A stretch of 7,571 nucleotides of DNA from positions 1-7,571 of the forward strand of contig JAQWUF010000170.1 of the NCBI GenBank assembly GCA_029242295.1, in the 5' to 3' direction. Below the pieces are notes generated by a model. The model was not told the origin of the DNA. It saw nothing but the letters and a program-made list of their open reading frames with translations, and made no database searches. The position numbers were made by a program, and so were the translations under genes. Below are positions 1 to 6,678 of the stretch, one piece after another. Each line of letters begins with the position of its first letter. Positions within the stretch are counted from its first letter, which is position 1. Source of the stretch: UBA2040 sp002332715 (lineage in GTDB: Bacteria; Bacteroidota; Bacteroidia; Flavobacteriales_D; Crocinitomicaceae).

Positions 1-197
1 CTGATTGCTTTACCAATAAAAGAAATTAACGAACAGATTATCAACAATACCCAGAATAAGGTGTCGTCGTTTTTAATGAACTGATACTTAGTAAAGTAAA
101 CTACTGGTATTGCCATTGCGAACAACACAATAGGTATTTGTCCTCTATATTTGAACAAGAAATTACCGTTTTTTTCTAAAGAGTGGATTAAAGCCAT
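1..197 (-). CDS. N-terminal part of a membrane methyltransferase-like protein (partial, runs off the left edge)
   Basis: Reading the minus strand from an ATG at 197-195 gives 65 uninterrupted codons to the window edge. The protein begins MALIHSLEKNGNFLFKYRGQ. It has two hydrophobic stretches, at about residues 21-36 and 46-62, separated by a short charged linker (KYQFIKNDD). This start resembles, from memory, Bacteroidota proteins annotated as isoprenylcysteine carboxyl methyltransferase or phospholipid methyltransferase family, which are small multi-spanning inner-membrane enzymes using S-adenosylmethionine. The SAM-binding C-terminal half lies outside the window, so the enzyme class cannot be confirmed here. 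The gene is divergent from the START-like gene, with 83 bp between the two start codons. I see no TAnnTTTG promoter pattern for it in that gap. The open frame and membrane pattern make a real gene likely; the product name is tentative. Confidence 0.62.
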   Translation of the reverse strand, partial: MALIHSLEKNGNFLFKYRGQIPIVLFAMAIPVVYFTKYQFIKNDDTLFWVLLIICSLISFIGKAI

Positions 198-215
198 TGA
201 AAAGAATTAAGTATA

Positions 216-247
216 TTGTGAAAAATTCGTTCTGCCTACTATTTATG
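216..247 (+). promoter_or_regulatory. Possible Bacteroidota-type promoter for the START-like gene
   Basis: A TTG at 216-218 is followed 21 bases later by TATTTATG at 240-247. This matches the Bacteroidota -33/-7 pattern (TTG, 17-23 bases, TAnnTTTG) with one mismatch in the -7 box. Transcription would start near 252-254 and leave a leader of roughly 28 bases before the ATG at 281. The site sits in the divergent gap between two genes, where a promoter is expected. Such an AT-rich gap can produce this match by chance. Confidence 0.3.
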
Positions 248-280
248 CAGGTGCGAAGTTAAAATTAATTACTGATTTAC

Positions 281-670
281 ATGTCCGAGAAAAAGAAATT
301 TGAACTCGAATTCCTTTTGAATACTTCACCAAAAGTTCTAGAGAATATGCTTTTCACCCCCAGTGGGCTTAGCGAATGGTTTGCCGATGACGTCAACATT
401 AACGATGATATTTACACCTTCTTTTGGGATGGTAGTGAGGAACAAGCTCGTTTATTGACAAAAAAAATGGGCGAAAAAATAAAATGGCAAAATTTAAATG
501 ACGAGGAAGAAGGTTTAGATACCTATTTCCAGCTGCACTACGAAATTGACCCGATGACCAAGTCTGTTATTTTAAAAGTAACTGATTTTGCGGAAGACGA
601 TGAAATGGAGGGCACTCAACAACTATGGGAGTCACTTATTGAAGGCCTGAAAAGGTTCATTGGCGCATAA
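281..670 (+). CDS. START-like domain-containing protein
   Basis: This is a 129-residue cytoplasmic protein with no signal peptide or membrane segment. It is acidic, especially in the last third (residues 102-111 are rich in Asp and Glu). The sequence fits the small START-like (SRPBCC/AHSA1-like fold) family common in Bacteroidota. It has an N-terminal strand (KFELEFLLNTSP, residues 6-17), a helix leading to GLSEWFADDV at 29-38 (the typical turn of this fold), a run of strands around residues 44-101, and a long C-terminal helix at about 111-127 (QQLWESLIEGLKRFIG) that would cover the hydrophobic cavity. Proteins of this fold bind small hydrophobic ligands or act on partner proteins, but no ligand or partner can be read from the sequence. 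The gene is followed after 63 bp by the LptF/LptG permease gene, on the same strand. A role related to envelope lipids is possible but only inferred from position. Confidence 0.85.
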   Translation: MSEKKKFELEFLLNTSPKVLENMLFTPSGLSEWFADDVNINDDIYTFFWDGSEEQARLLTKKMGEKIKWQNLNDEEEGLDTYFQLHYEIDPMTKSVILKVTDFAEDDEMEGTQQLWESLIEGLKRFIGA

Positions 671-692
671 TCTTAGATTTTCTTCGTTTATG

Positions 693-726
693 TTTTGAAT
701 TGGTATGTAACCAGTTCTTATCTTTG
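693..726 (+). promoter_or_regulatory. Predicted promoter of the permease gene, very close to the start codon
   Basis: TTTTG at 693-697 and a perfect TATCTTTG (-7 box, TAnnTTTG) at 719-726 are separated by 21 bases, which fits the Bacteroidota promoter pattern. The -7 box ends only 7 bases before the ATG at 734. The predicted transcription start therefore falls almost on the start codon, and the message would be leaderless or nearly so. An in-frame TAA at 731-733 directly before the ATG excludes an earlier translation start. If active, this promoter would let the permease and glycosyltransferase block be expressed independently of the START-like gene. Confidence 0.45.
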
Positions 727-733
727 CTGGTAA

Positions 734-2236
734 ATGCGACTTCCTTTTAAGAGATTATACGTTTTTAGCATTCGTTCTTTTTCAGGACCTTTCGTCGTGA
801 CTTTCCTAATTTCGATGTTCATGCTCATTATGCAGTTTTTTTGGCTGTATATCGATGATTTAATGGGCAAAGGAATAGAAGTTTCTGTCATTCTACAATT
901 ACTATTTTATGTTTCGGCAAGTCTAATTCCTTTAGCACTCCCGCTTGCCATACTCCTTTCTTCCATAGTGACTTTTGGAAATTTGTCCGAGAACAATGAG
1001 TTAACTGCGCTAAAATCCAGTGGACTTTCTTTGCTTCGCATTATGCGACCTTTGATTATCCTTGTTTCTATCATCGCAATTTGCACCTTCTATTTTGCCA
1101 ATTACGTTATACCGGTAGCCAATCTCAAATGGCATTCTATTATTTACGATATTCAAAATACGAAGATTTCAACTATCCTCTCCCCTGGTGCATATGCAAC
1201 AGAATTAGATGGTTACGCCATTAAAGTAGATGAAGTGAATGGAGATAATTTCACAAATATTATTATCCACGATCACACAAATAACAATGAAATAAAAACC
1301 GTTCGAGCGAAAGATGGCCGCATGTATAAATCTGAAAATGGTAAATACATCTATTTTGAATTGAACACGGGAAGCATTGTGGAAGAACTTTCATCTCAAG
1401 CGCCTGTTTTTAGCGAACAAGGGAAACTTATTCCTACGAAAAACAACAATAGACCAGGGCGTCGCACGAAATTCAACCAAGCGACTTATAAAATTGACCT
1501 CTCCGGATTTGCTTTGAATAAATCAGAAGAGGAACTATTTAAAAATGACCATGAAATGCTCACGGTTTTTCAACTCGATGACGCAATTGACTCATTACAG
1601 AAAAAAGCAGACAATACTACTAAGGGATTTGTCGAACAGGTACTAAATGATCATATCACTTACCAATCAAAACTTTTAGCAAAGCGCGATACAGCTAAGA
1701 ATCTCTCAAACGATGAGAAACCATTGCCTGCAAGAACAATTCTTTGGGATACTATTTCAAAGGAAGAAAAACTTGCATCAATTACCTATGTGCAATCCAG
1801 TTTGCGACGAAAAATAGACAATATTGCTAGCCAAGGTACGTTCATGGAATCTATCAATCACGGCGTTCGGAATTACGACATTGAAGTTCATCGAAAATTT
1901 GCGTTGACCTATGCCATAATCGTGCTTTTCTTTATCGGTGCTCCATTGGGTGCGATCGTTCGTAAAGGTGGTTTTGGCGCGCCAGTCGTAATTGCAGCCT
2001 TACTTTTCATGATTTATTTTATTCTTTTTTCAGTTGGAGAAAACTTGGCAAAAGAAGAAATCGTTTCGCCTTTCCTCGGCATGTGGTTTGCTGGTATCGT
2101 TTTAACGCCATTCGCATTTATACTTATGCGCGCTGCTATTAATGATTCTCCCATATTCGTATTAGACAATTGGGGCAAATTCTTTAGTCGATTCATGAAA
2201 AAAAGAAAGAATGAAAGTACTACTACTTCAGTCTAA
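734..2236 (+). CDS. LptF/LptG family permease (lipopolysaccharide export ABC transporter membrane subunit)
   Basis: This 500-residue inner-membrane protein belongs to the LptF/LptG (YjgP/YjgQ) family. These proteins form the membrane part of the LptBFG transporter, which extracts lipopolysaccharide from the inner membrane and feeds it to the LptC-A-D bridge. Membrane segments are visible at about residues 18-40, 52-80 and 104-125 on the N-terminal side, and at about 390-408, 416-434 and 447-466 on the C-terminal side. Between them lies the periplasmic region (about 131-385), expected to carry the beta-jellyroll domain. Family signatures include the cytoplasmic coupling stretch FGNLSENNELTALKSSG (81-97) and IGAPLGAIVRKGGFG (401-415). 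The protein is longer than the E. coli homologues (about 360 residues) because of a charged, probably helical region at about 262-385, which I recall as common in Bacteroidota members. The start is fixed by a TAA immediately upstream of the ATG. The 3' end overlaps the next gene by 26 bp, suggesting translational coupling. LptF cannot be told from LptG here. Confidence 0.9.
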   Translation: MRLPFKRLYVFSIRSFSGPFVVTFLISMFMLIMQFFWLYIDDLMGKGIEVSVILQLLFYVSASLIPLALPLAILLSSIVTFGNLSENNELTALKSSGLSLLRIMRPLIILVSIIAICTFYFANYVIPVANLKWHSIIYDIQNTKISTILSPGAYATELDGYAIKVDEVNGDNFTNIIIHDHTNNNEIKTVRAKDGRMYKSENGKYIYFELNTGSIVEELSSQAPVFSEQGKLIPTKNNNRPGRRTKFNQATYKIDLSGFALNKSEEELFKNDHEMLTVFQLDDAIDSLQKKADNTTKGFVEQVLNDHITYQSKLLAKRDTAKNLSNDEKPLPARTILWDTISKEEKLASITYVQSSLRRKIDNIASQGTFMESINHGVRNYDIEVHRKFALTYAIIVLFFIGAPLGAIVRKGGFGAPVVIAALLFMIYFILFSVGENLAKEEIVSPFLGMWFAGIVLTPFAFILMRAAINDSPIFVLDNWGKFFSRFMKKRKNESTTTSV

Positions 2237-3377
2237 GCCCTTTTTGCCCGTTGTAGACGGTGGAAACGAAGCCAGCCGAGCTTTAACAAAAGAACTTCTT
2301 GAACTGAATTATGAGATGGAGATCCTGACATTCTCCTCCGAAAAACACCCATTTCAACGAAAAGAATTCGAAGGTAAAGAATGGACTAAACTCACTATCA
2401 ATAATATTCCTATCAATCTGCAAACAAATGTTTCCGGTGCGTTATCTGCAATGTTGAAGGGGAATTCGTACAATTTATCCAGATTTACTCATTCTGATTG
2501 GATAAAGAAAATCCAAGATATGGAAACAAATTTCGATTTGGTGATTATCGATAGTTTATACGCTGGCCAAGAGATCGAATTAATTAAACGAAAATTTTCT
2601 AAAGCCAAATCGGTTTTTCGAACACACAACGTTGAATCTCATCTATGGCGAATACAGGCCTATAATGAAACTTCCTTTTTACGGAAGAAATACCTTGAAA
2701 TTTTAGCGAATCAATTAGAGAAAAGAGAAAAAAAAATCCTCCATCAAGTTGACTTAATCTTGTCCATTTCAGAAATCGATAGGAATATGTTTCATAATTG
2801 GGGAATGAAGAACATTCACCTTCTTCCCTATTTTCCGGACATCTCAGATTCCATTCCAGAATCTATATCACCTGATTTCTTTTTTATTGGTTCAATGAAC
2901 TGGCAGCCAAACATCCTAGCGCACGACGATTTAGTCAACAGCATCTTGCCCAAGTTATTTGAATTAAATAAAGAGATGAAAATGCGTTTTGCAGGAGGTC
3001 ATCAGGATCAGTTGAACAAGAGTGATTCTTCAAAAATTGAGTACCATGGATTTATTGACGACAAGGTAAAGTTCATGAAAGAATCTGGTATTTTACTGGC
3101 TCCAATAAAAACTGGCTCTGGAGTTAGAATTAAACTCTTAGAAGCTATCGCCTCAGGTGTTCCGTGTGTTACAACCCCAAAGGGCGCCGAAGGAATTGAA
3201 ATAAAACACGGTGAAGGAATCTTTATCGCTCAGAATGATGAAGAATTCGTGCATTTTGCAACACAATTGCACCAAAATGAAGATTTAAGAAGAGAAATGG
3301 GTAAAAAAGCACAAGAAAATCTTCGGAAATGGAAAACCCAATACAATTTGAAAGATATCTTTGAACAAAATCTCTAA
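2211..3377 (+). CDS. Glycosyltransferase, GT4-type (GT-B fold)
   Basis: This 388-residue cytoplasmic protein is predicted to transfer a sugar from a nucleotide-sugar donor to a growing glycan. The N-terminal Rossmann half starts with MKVLLLQSKPFLPVVDGG (1-18; the hydrophobic strand and glycine turn mark the acceptor domain). It continues through FRTHNVESHLW (136-146) and a helical charged stretch at 155-178 to DLILSISEID (181-190). The donor-binding half starts near FFFIGSMNWQPN (223-234) and contains AGGH (261-264), YHGFIDD (278-284) and TGSGVRIKLLEAIASGVPCV (301-320), with GAEGIE at 325-330. The latter region corresponds to the GT4 nucleotide-sugar site. The first acidic residue of the usual E-x7-E motif is absent (Ser at that place), while E311 is kept, a variant I have seen in this subfamily. 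The ATG lies inside the permease gene (26-bp overlap) and is supported by the beta-1 strand directly after it. Sugar and acceptor are unknown; the neighbourhood suggests an envelope glycan. Confidence 0.88.
   Translation: MKVLLLQSKPFLPVVDGGNEASRALTKELLELNYEMEILTFSSEKHPFQRKEFEGKEWTKLTINNIPINLQTNVSGALSAMLKGNSYNLSRFTHSDWIKKIQDMETNFDLVIIDSLYAGQEIELIKRKFSKAKSVFRTHNVESHLWRIQAYNETSFLRKKYLEILANQLEKREKKILHQVDLILSISEIDRNMFHNWGMKNIHLLPYFPDISDSIPESISPDFFFIGSMNWQPNILAHDDLVNSILPKLFELNKEMKMRFAGGHQDQLNKSDSSKIEYHGFIDDKVKFMKESGILLAPIKTGSGVRIKLLEAIASGVPCVTTPKGAEGIEIKHGEGIFIAQNDEEFVHFATQLHQNEDLRREMGKKAQENLRKWKTQYNLKDIFEQNL
3356..3363 (+). promoter_or_regulatory. Possible internal -7 element (TATCTTTG) at the boundary between the two glycosyltransferase genes
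   Basis: An exact TATCTTTG octamer lies in the last codons of the first glycosyltransferase gene. It ends 18 bases before the TTG at 3382 and 39 bases before the ATG at 3403. The same octamer precedes the permease and BatA genes. No TTG is found at the proper -33 distance, and the bases encode an ordinary Asp-Ile-Phe-Glu stretch. An internal promoter is therefore only a possibility. Confidence 0.2.
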
Positions 3378-3381
3378 TAAT

Positions 3382-4560
3382 TTGAAATCGAAATTGGTCG
3401 TTATGCTCTCTCGTTTCCCCTTTCCTCTGGAAAAGGGCGATAAATTGCGCGCCTATTATCAAATTATTGAACTCAGTAAAAGCTTTGATATTACACTGAT
3501 TACCATCTCAGATCATATTGTATCCGAAAAAAGTATTCAAGAATTGGAAAAATATTGTAAAGAAATCCACGTATTTCAGCTACCCAAATGGAAAAGTTTA
3601 TTCCAGTCATTTATTGGCTTATTTGGTGCAAAACCAATACAGATCTCATTTTTCTACAATTATTCCATTCATAAAAAAATCAATTCCATTGTTAAAGAGT
3701 TGCGTCCCAATCATATTTATTGCCAATTAATCAGAACGACTGAATACCTGAAAAACTACCACAACTGCCCGAAAACTTTGGACTACATGGATGCTTTTTC
3801 GAAAGGAATAGAACGAAGAATTCCTTTGCAATCAATTTTCACGAAATGGATATTTAAGCTGGAAGCCAAAAGATTGGCTCAATACGAAAGAGAAGTTTAT
3901 GATTATTTTGAGATTCAAACCATTATCAGTGAACAAGACGCCGAGGCGCTTGGGACATTGCCAAATCAACCTGTATCATGTATTCCCAATGGAGTTTCAG
4001 AATCGTTCTTGACCTTTTCTACAGATAAGTTACCTGAATTCGACATTGTCTTCGTGGGAAACTTGAATTACCCACCCAATGTGCAAGCTGTAAAATTTAT
4101 TCTTGACAAAATATTGCCAATAGCCAAAGAAAAAGGATACGATTGGAAGTTTTTGGCCGCTGGCGCTGGACCTTCAAAGCAATTAATGGATAGCATCGAC
4201 TCGAATCTCCAAGCTACTATTCTAGCGAACGTTGATGACATTCGTCAAGCTTATTGTGCTGGAAAAGTTTTCGTTGCACCTATGCAAATTGGAACTGGAC
4301 TGCAAAACAAACTATTAGAAGCCATGGCACTTGGAATTCCTTGTGTCACGACTCCGTTGGCCAATAATGCGCTTAAAGCACTTGAAATTGAAGAAATAAC
4401 GATTGCAGATTCGGCTGAAGAATTTGTGAAAAACATTCATTTACTTTTAACGAATGAAAAATCTGAAAGCATTGGTAAGAAAGGAAAACAGTTGATTTTG
4501 AAAAATTTCAATTGGGAAAATTCGACTGAAATTCTAACCAAAGCAATTCAGAAAGCATAA
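3382..4560 (+). CDS. Glycosyltransferase, GT4-type (GT-B fold), second copy in the block
   Basis: From the TTG at 3382 this encodes 392 residues of a cytoplasmic GT-B glycosyltransferase. Early motifs are KLVVMLSRFPFPLEKGDKLR (residues 4-23 from this start), typical of the acceptor-domain beta-1 strand and glycine loop, followed by TIISEQDAEAL and CIPNGV. The donor domain starts at DIVFVGNLNYPPN and contains FLAAGAGP and GTGLQNKLLEAMALGIPCVT, the nucleotide-sugar binding region. The stretch KLLEA(I/M)A(S/L)G(V/I)PCVTTP is almost identical to the preceding glycosyltransferase, so the two belong to related subfamilies though their N-terminal halves differ. The start is uncertain. The ATG at 3403 would cut into the first beta strand. 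TTG at 3361 would add seven residues and overlap the upstream gene by 17 bp. TTG at 3382, four bases after the upstream stop, fits the family pattern best. Specific sugar and acceptor are unknown; the role is probably in lipopolysaccharide or another surface glycan. Confidence 0.87.
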   Translation: MKSKLVVMLSRFPFPLEKGDKLRAYYQIIELSKSFDITLITISDHIVSEKSIQELEKYCKEIHVFQLPKWKSLFQSFIGLFGAKPIQISFFYNYSIHKKINSIVKELRPNHIYCQLIRTTEYLKNYHNCPKTLDYMDAFSKGIERRIPLQSIFTKWIFKLEAKRLAQYEREVYDYFEIQTIISEQDAEALGTLPNQPVSCIPNGVSESFLTFSTDKLPEFDIVFVGNLNYPPNVQAVKFILDKILPIAKEKGYDWKFLAAGAGPSKQLMDSIDSNLQATILANVDDIRQAYCAGKVFVAPMQIGTGLQNKLLEAMALGIPCVTTPLANNALKALEIEEITIADSAEEFVKNIHLLLTNEKSESIGKKGKQLILKNFNWENSTEILTKAIQKA

Positions 4561-4573
4561 AATTTCTAAAAGC

Positions 4574-4611
4574 GAAGTCAAAAAATCACTTTAATATATA
4601 TCTTTGACTTC
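4574..4611. repeat. Perfect 9-bp inverted repeat immediately before the BatA-domain gene
   Basis: GAAGTCAAA at 4574-4582 is matched by its exact reverse complement TTTGACTTC at 4603-4611, with a 20-base AT-rich spacer. The right arm ends on the base before the ATG at 4612 and shares TTTG with the predicted -7 box. It could be an operator for a dimeric regulator, or an RNA hairpin in read-through transcripts that would occlude the start of the next gene. It is not a standard intrinsic terminator, as no T-run follows the right arm. Confidence 0.45.
4599..4606 (+). promoter_or_regulatory. Predicted -7 promoter element (TATCTTTG) before the BatA-domain gene
   Basis: A perfect TAnnTTTG match ends five bases before the ATG at 4612, so a transcript from it would begin close to the start codon. 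No TTG lies 17-23 bases upstream, so the -33 element is missing or replaced by activator contacts. The element overlaps the right arm of the inverted repeat at 4574-4611, which would suit regulation of this promoter by a bound protein. Confidence 0.35.
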
Positions 4612-6669
4612 ATGCATTTTGTATATCCACAATTTCTCTGGGCACTGCTCCTTCTCGCCATCCCAATTATTATTCATTTATACAATTTCCGTAAATACAA
4701 AACTCTTTATTTTTCTAGTTTAAAGTTTCTCAAGAAGGTAGAACTCGAAAATCAATCAACAAAAAACATCAAACAATGGATTATACTGGCTTCTAGGCTG
4801 CTTTGCCTACTGTTCGCCATATTAGCTTTTGCTCAACCCTACCTTCCTGTTAACCAAAAATTGCGCGAAGGTGGCAACCCGCTTTTGTCCATTTACCTCG
4901 ACAACTCGTTCTCAATGGGACAAAAAGGAATAGAAGGCGAATTACTTTCTGAAGGACGGGAAACAGCGAAACGGCTTATATCAGAGGCTAGCAACGATAC
5001 TCGTTTTGTTATTGTTACCAATGAGATGTCTGGGATTGAGCAACGTGTGATCAGCAAAGTAGAAGCTTTGGATTATTTGGACAAAATCGAATTATCACCT
5101 TTGGTGCGGAAAATGGGCGACGTGATGGATTGGCAACGATCATACATTGAACAATATAGTAATAATAAAGAAAAAATCAGTACAGTTCAGTACGTCATTC
5201 TATCTGACTTTCAAATGAATAGCTTCGATACTAAAGCACTAAAGGCAGATGAAAAAGGGTTTTATTATCCTATTCAATTTATCGCCCAAAACAACAGTAA
5301 TCTTTGCGTTGACTCAGTTTGGTTTACAAAACCGAATATTAAAATCGGACAAAACAATGAACTAAACGTTCGTGTAAGAAACTACGGTCAAACGGATTGG
5401 ACGAATGCTGAATTGAATATAAAAGCCAATTCTATCAATCGTGATGTCTTTGTAGATGTTCCAGCAGGGCAAAGCGCTACAACGACCATCAACTTTATGG
5501 AGAATAGATCGAAAGGCGGACAAGATCAGTTTCGCTCAGCATCAGCTTCAATACGTGACAAACAAGTGTATTTCGATGATGAATTCTTTTTTACATATGC
5601 ACCAAAGGAATTCGCGAAGGTTCTTATCATCGATGGACAAGACGCTGTTCCAAATGTTCGTGCTGTATATTCATTAGATCCCTTTTATTCAACACAAAGC
5701 GTGTCCGAAAACGGTATAACTCTTGATCAATTCAAGGATGTTGACTTATTGGTTCTCAATGGTTTAAATGACATACCTTCAGGTTTGGTTCAACAATTGA
5801 AGGATTTCAAAAATAACCAGGGTTCACTACTTATTTTTCCAGGTAGTAACATCAATATGAGCGCAATGAATACGGCGCTTTCAGCATTTGGGCTTGCGAA
5901 TATTCGCTCATCCATGACCGACGGGACAAAAATTAAAGATGTTATTTATTCGGATCCATTTTTCAAACCTGTATTCGACAAGAAACCAAGTCAACTCAAC
6001 CTTCCTTCGGTTGAAAAAATGTACAATATTGCAGTAAATGCACAATGTGTTTCCTTGATACGTGCGCAAAATGGTCAAGCAATTTTCTTGCGTACTACTG
6101 ATTCTAAGGCTTTTCTCTTCGGAAGCAGCCTACAGAAAAGCTATAGTTCATTCACGTCAAACGCACTCTTTTCTACCGTTTGTCTGCGTGTAGGTGAACT
6201 TAGCCACAAGCAAAGACCTTACTTTTTGACGATTGGAGAAGATAGCAAATATCCATTATTCACCTCGATTAACAGCGAGAAACCAGTTCATTTGAAAAAC
6301 CAAAGCATTGATTTTATTCCGATAAAAGAAAGAATTGGCAACTTGGATTACCTTTCCATCCGAGGCAATGAAGCCTCGGAGCGTTTAAAAGCCGGTATCT
6401 TCGATATTCTGGGAGAATCCAATATGGGGAAATTAGCTTTGAACTACAATCGATTAGAGTCAGATATCGCTCCAATGAAAATCGATAAAGTAGTTTCCCA
6501 GCTTACCGACAAAGGTTTAACCAACATTTCGCCAGGCACAATTAAGAATGGACAAAGCTTAGCGAAACTCGATCTTCAGAAACCTTTTGAATATTGGAGA
6601 TGGGCAATCGTTTTAAGTTTATTATTTTTAGTCCTTGAACTGGTTATCATCCGCTGGTGGAAAAATTAA
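4612..6669 (+). CDS. BatA-domain / vWA-like membrane-anchored protein
   Basis: This 685-residue protein begins with the BatA-type N-terminal double anchor. It has a hydrophobic segment at about residues 8-23, a short basic linker with HLYNFRKYK (22-30) and SSLKFLKKVE (35-44), and a second segment at about 55-74. Next comes a vWA-like domain with a DxSxS metal-site motif (D97, S99, S101 in YLDNSFSMG) and a second conserved acidic site in ILSDFQ (D199). The third-loop Thr of a full MIDAS is not obvious. Residues about 230-330 look like a beta-sandwich adhesion-type domain (LNVRVRNYGQTDWTNAEL). Residues 336-412 (VLIIDGQ, LLVLNGLNDIPSG, LLIFPGS) resemble a class I glutamine-amidotransferase-like fold without visible catalytic residues. 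A last membrane helix lies at about 664-680, followed by WWKN. In Bacteroidota such proteins are often labelled BatA or aerotolerance related, but a function has not been established for this long architecture. The gene is followed after nine bases by the dihydroorotase-like gene, implying co-transcription. Confidence 0.88.
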   Translation: MHFVYPQFLWALLLLAIPIIIHLYNFRKYKTLYFSSLKFLKKVELENQSTKNIKQWIILASRLLCLLFAILAFAQPYLPVNQKLREGGNPLLSIYLDNSFSMGQKGIEGELLSEGRETAKRLISEASNDTRFVIVTNEMSGIEQRVISKVEALDYLDKIELSPLVRKMGDVMDWQRSYIEQYSNNKEKISTVQYVILSDFQMNSFDTKALKADEKGFYYPIQFIAQNNSNLCVDSVWFTKPNIKIGQNNELNVRVRNYGQTDWTNAELNIKANSINRDVFVDVPAGQSATTTINFMENRSKGGQDQFRSASASIRDKQVYFDDEFFFTYAPKEFAKVLIIDGQDAVPNVRAVYSLDPFYSTQSVSENGITLDQFKDVDLLVLNGLNDIPSGLVQQLKDFKNNQGSLLIFPGSNINMSAMNTALSAFGLANIRSSMTDGTKIKDVIYSDPFFKPVFDKKPSQLNLPSVEKMYNIAVNAQCVSLIRAQNGQAIFLRTTDSKAFLFGSSLQKSYSSFTSNALFSTVCLRVGELSHKQRPYFLTIGEDSKYPLFTSINSEKPVHLKNQSIDFIPIKERIGNLDYLSIRGNEASERLKAGIFDILGESNMGKLALNYNRLESDIAPMKIDKVVSQLTDKGLTNISPGTIKNGQSLAKLDLQKPFEYWRWAIVLSLLFLVLELVIIRWWKN

Positions 6670-6678
6670 TTAGAGCAA

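Noticed and set aside
710..731. ACCAG/CTGGT inverted repeat flanking the -7 box before the permease gene
   Set aside because: Five-base arms with a 12-base loop are expected by chance in a gap of this size; too weak to call an operator or terminator.
3351..3362. Perfect 12-bp palindrome AAAGATATCTTT
   Set aside because: It lies in coding sequence with common codons, and one or two such palindromes are expected by chance in a window of this size and composition.
2014..4436. Short open frames at 2014-2196 (-), 3223-3462 (-), 3518-3730 (+) and 4251-4436 (-)
   Set aside because: All lie inside the permease or glycosyltransferase genes in other frames and show no family features.
5456..5677. A 73-codon plus-strand frame inside the BatA-domain gene
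   Set aside because: It overlaps the vWA protein in another frame, has no recognisable motif, and the host gene is continuous through it.
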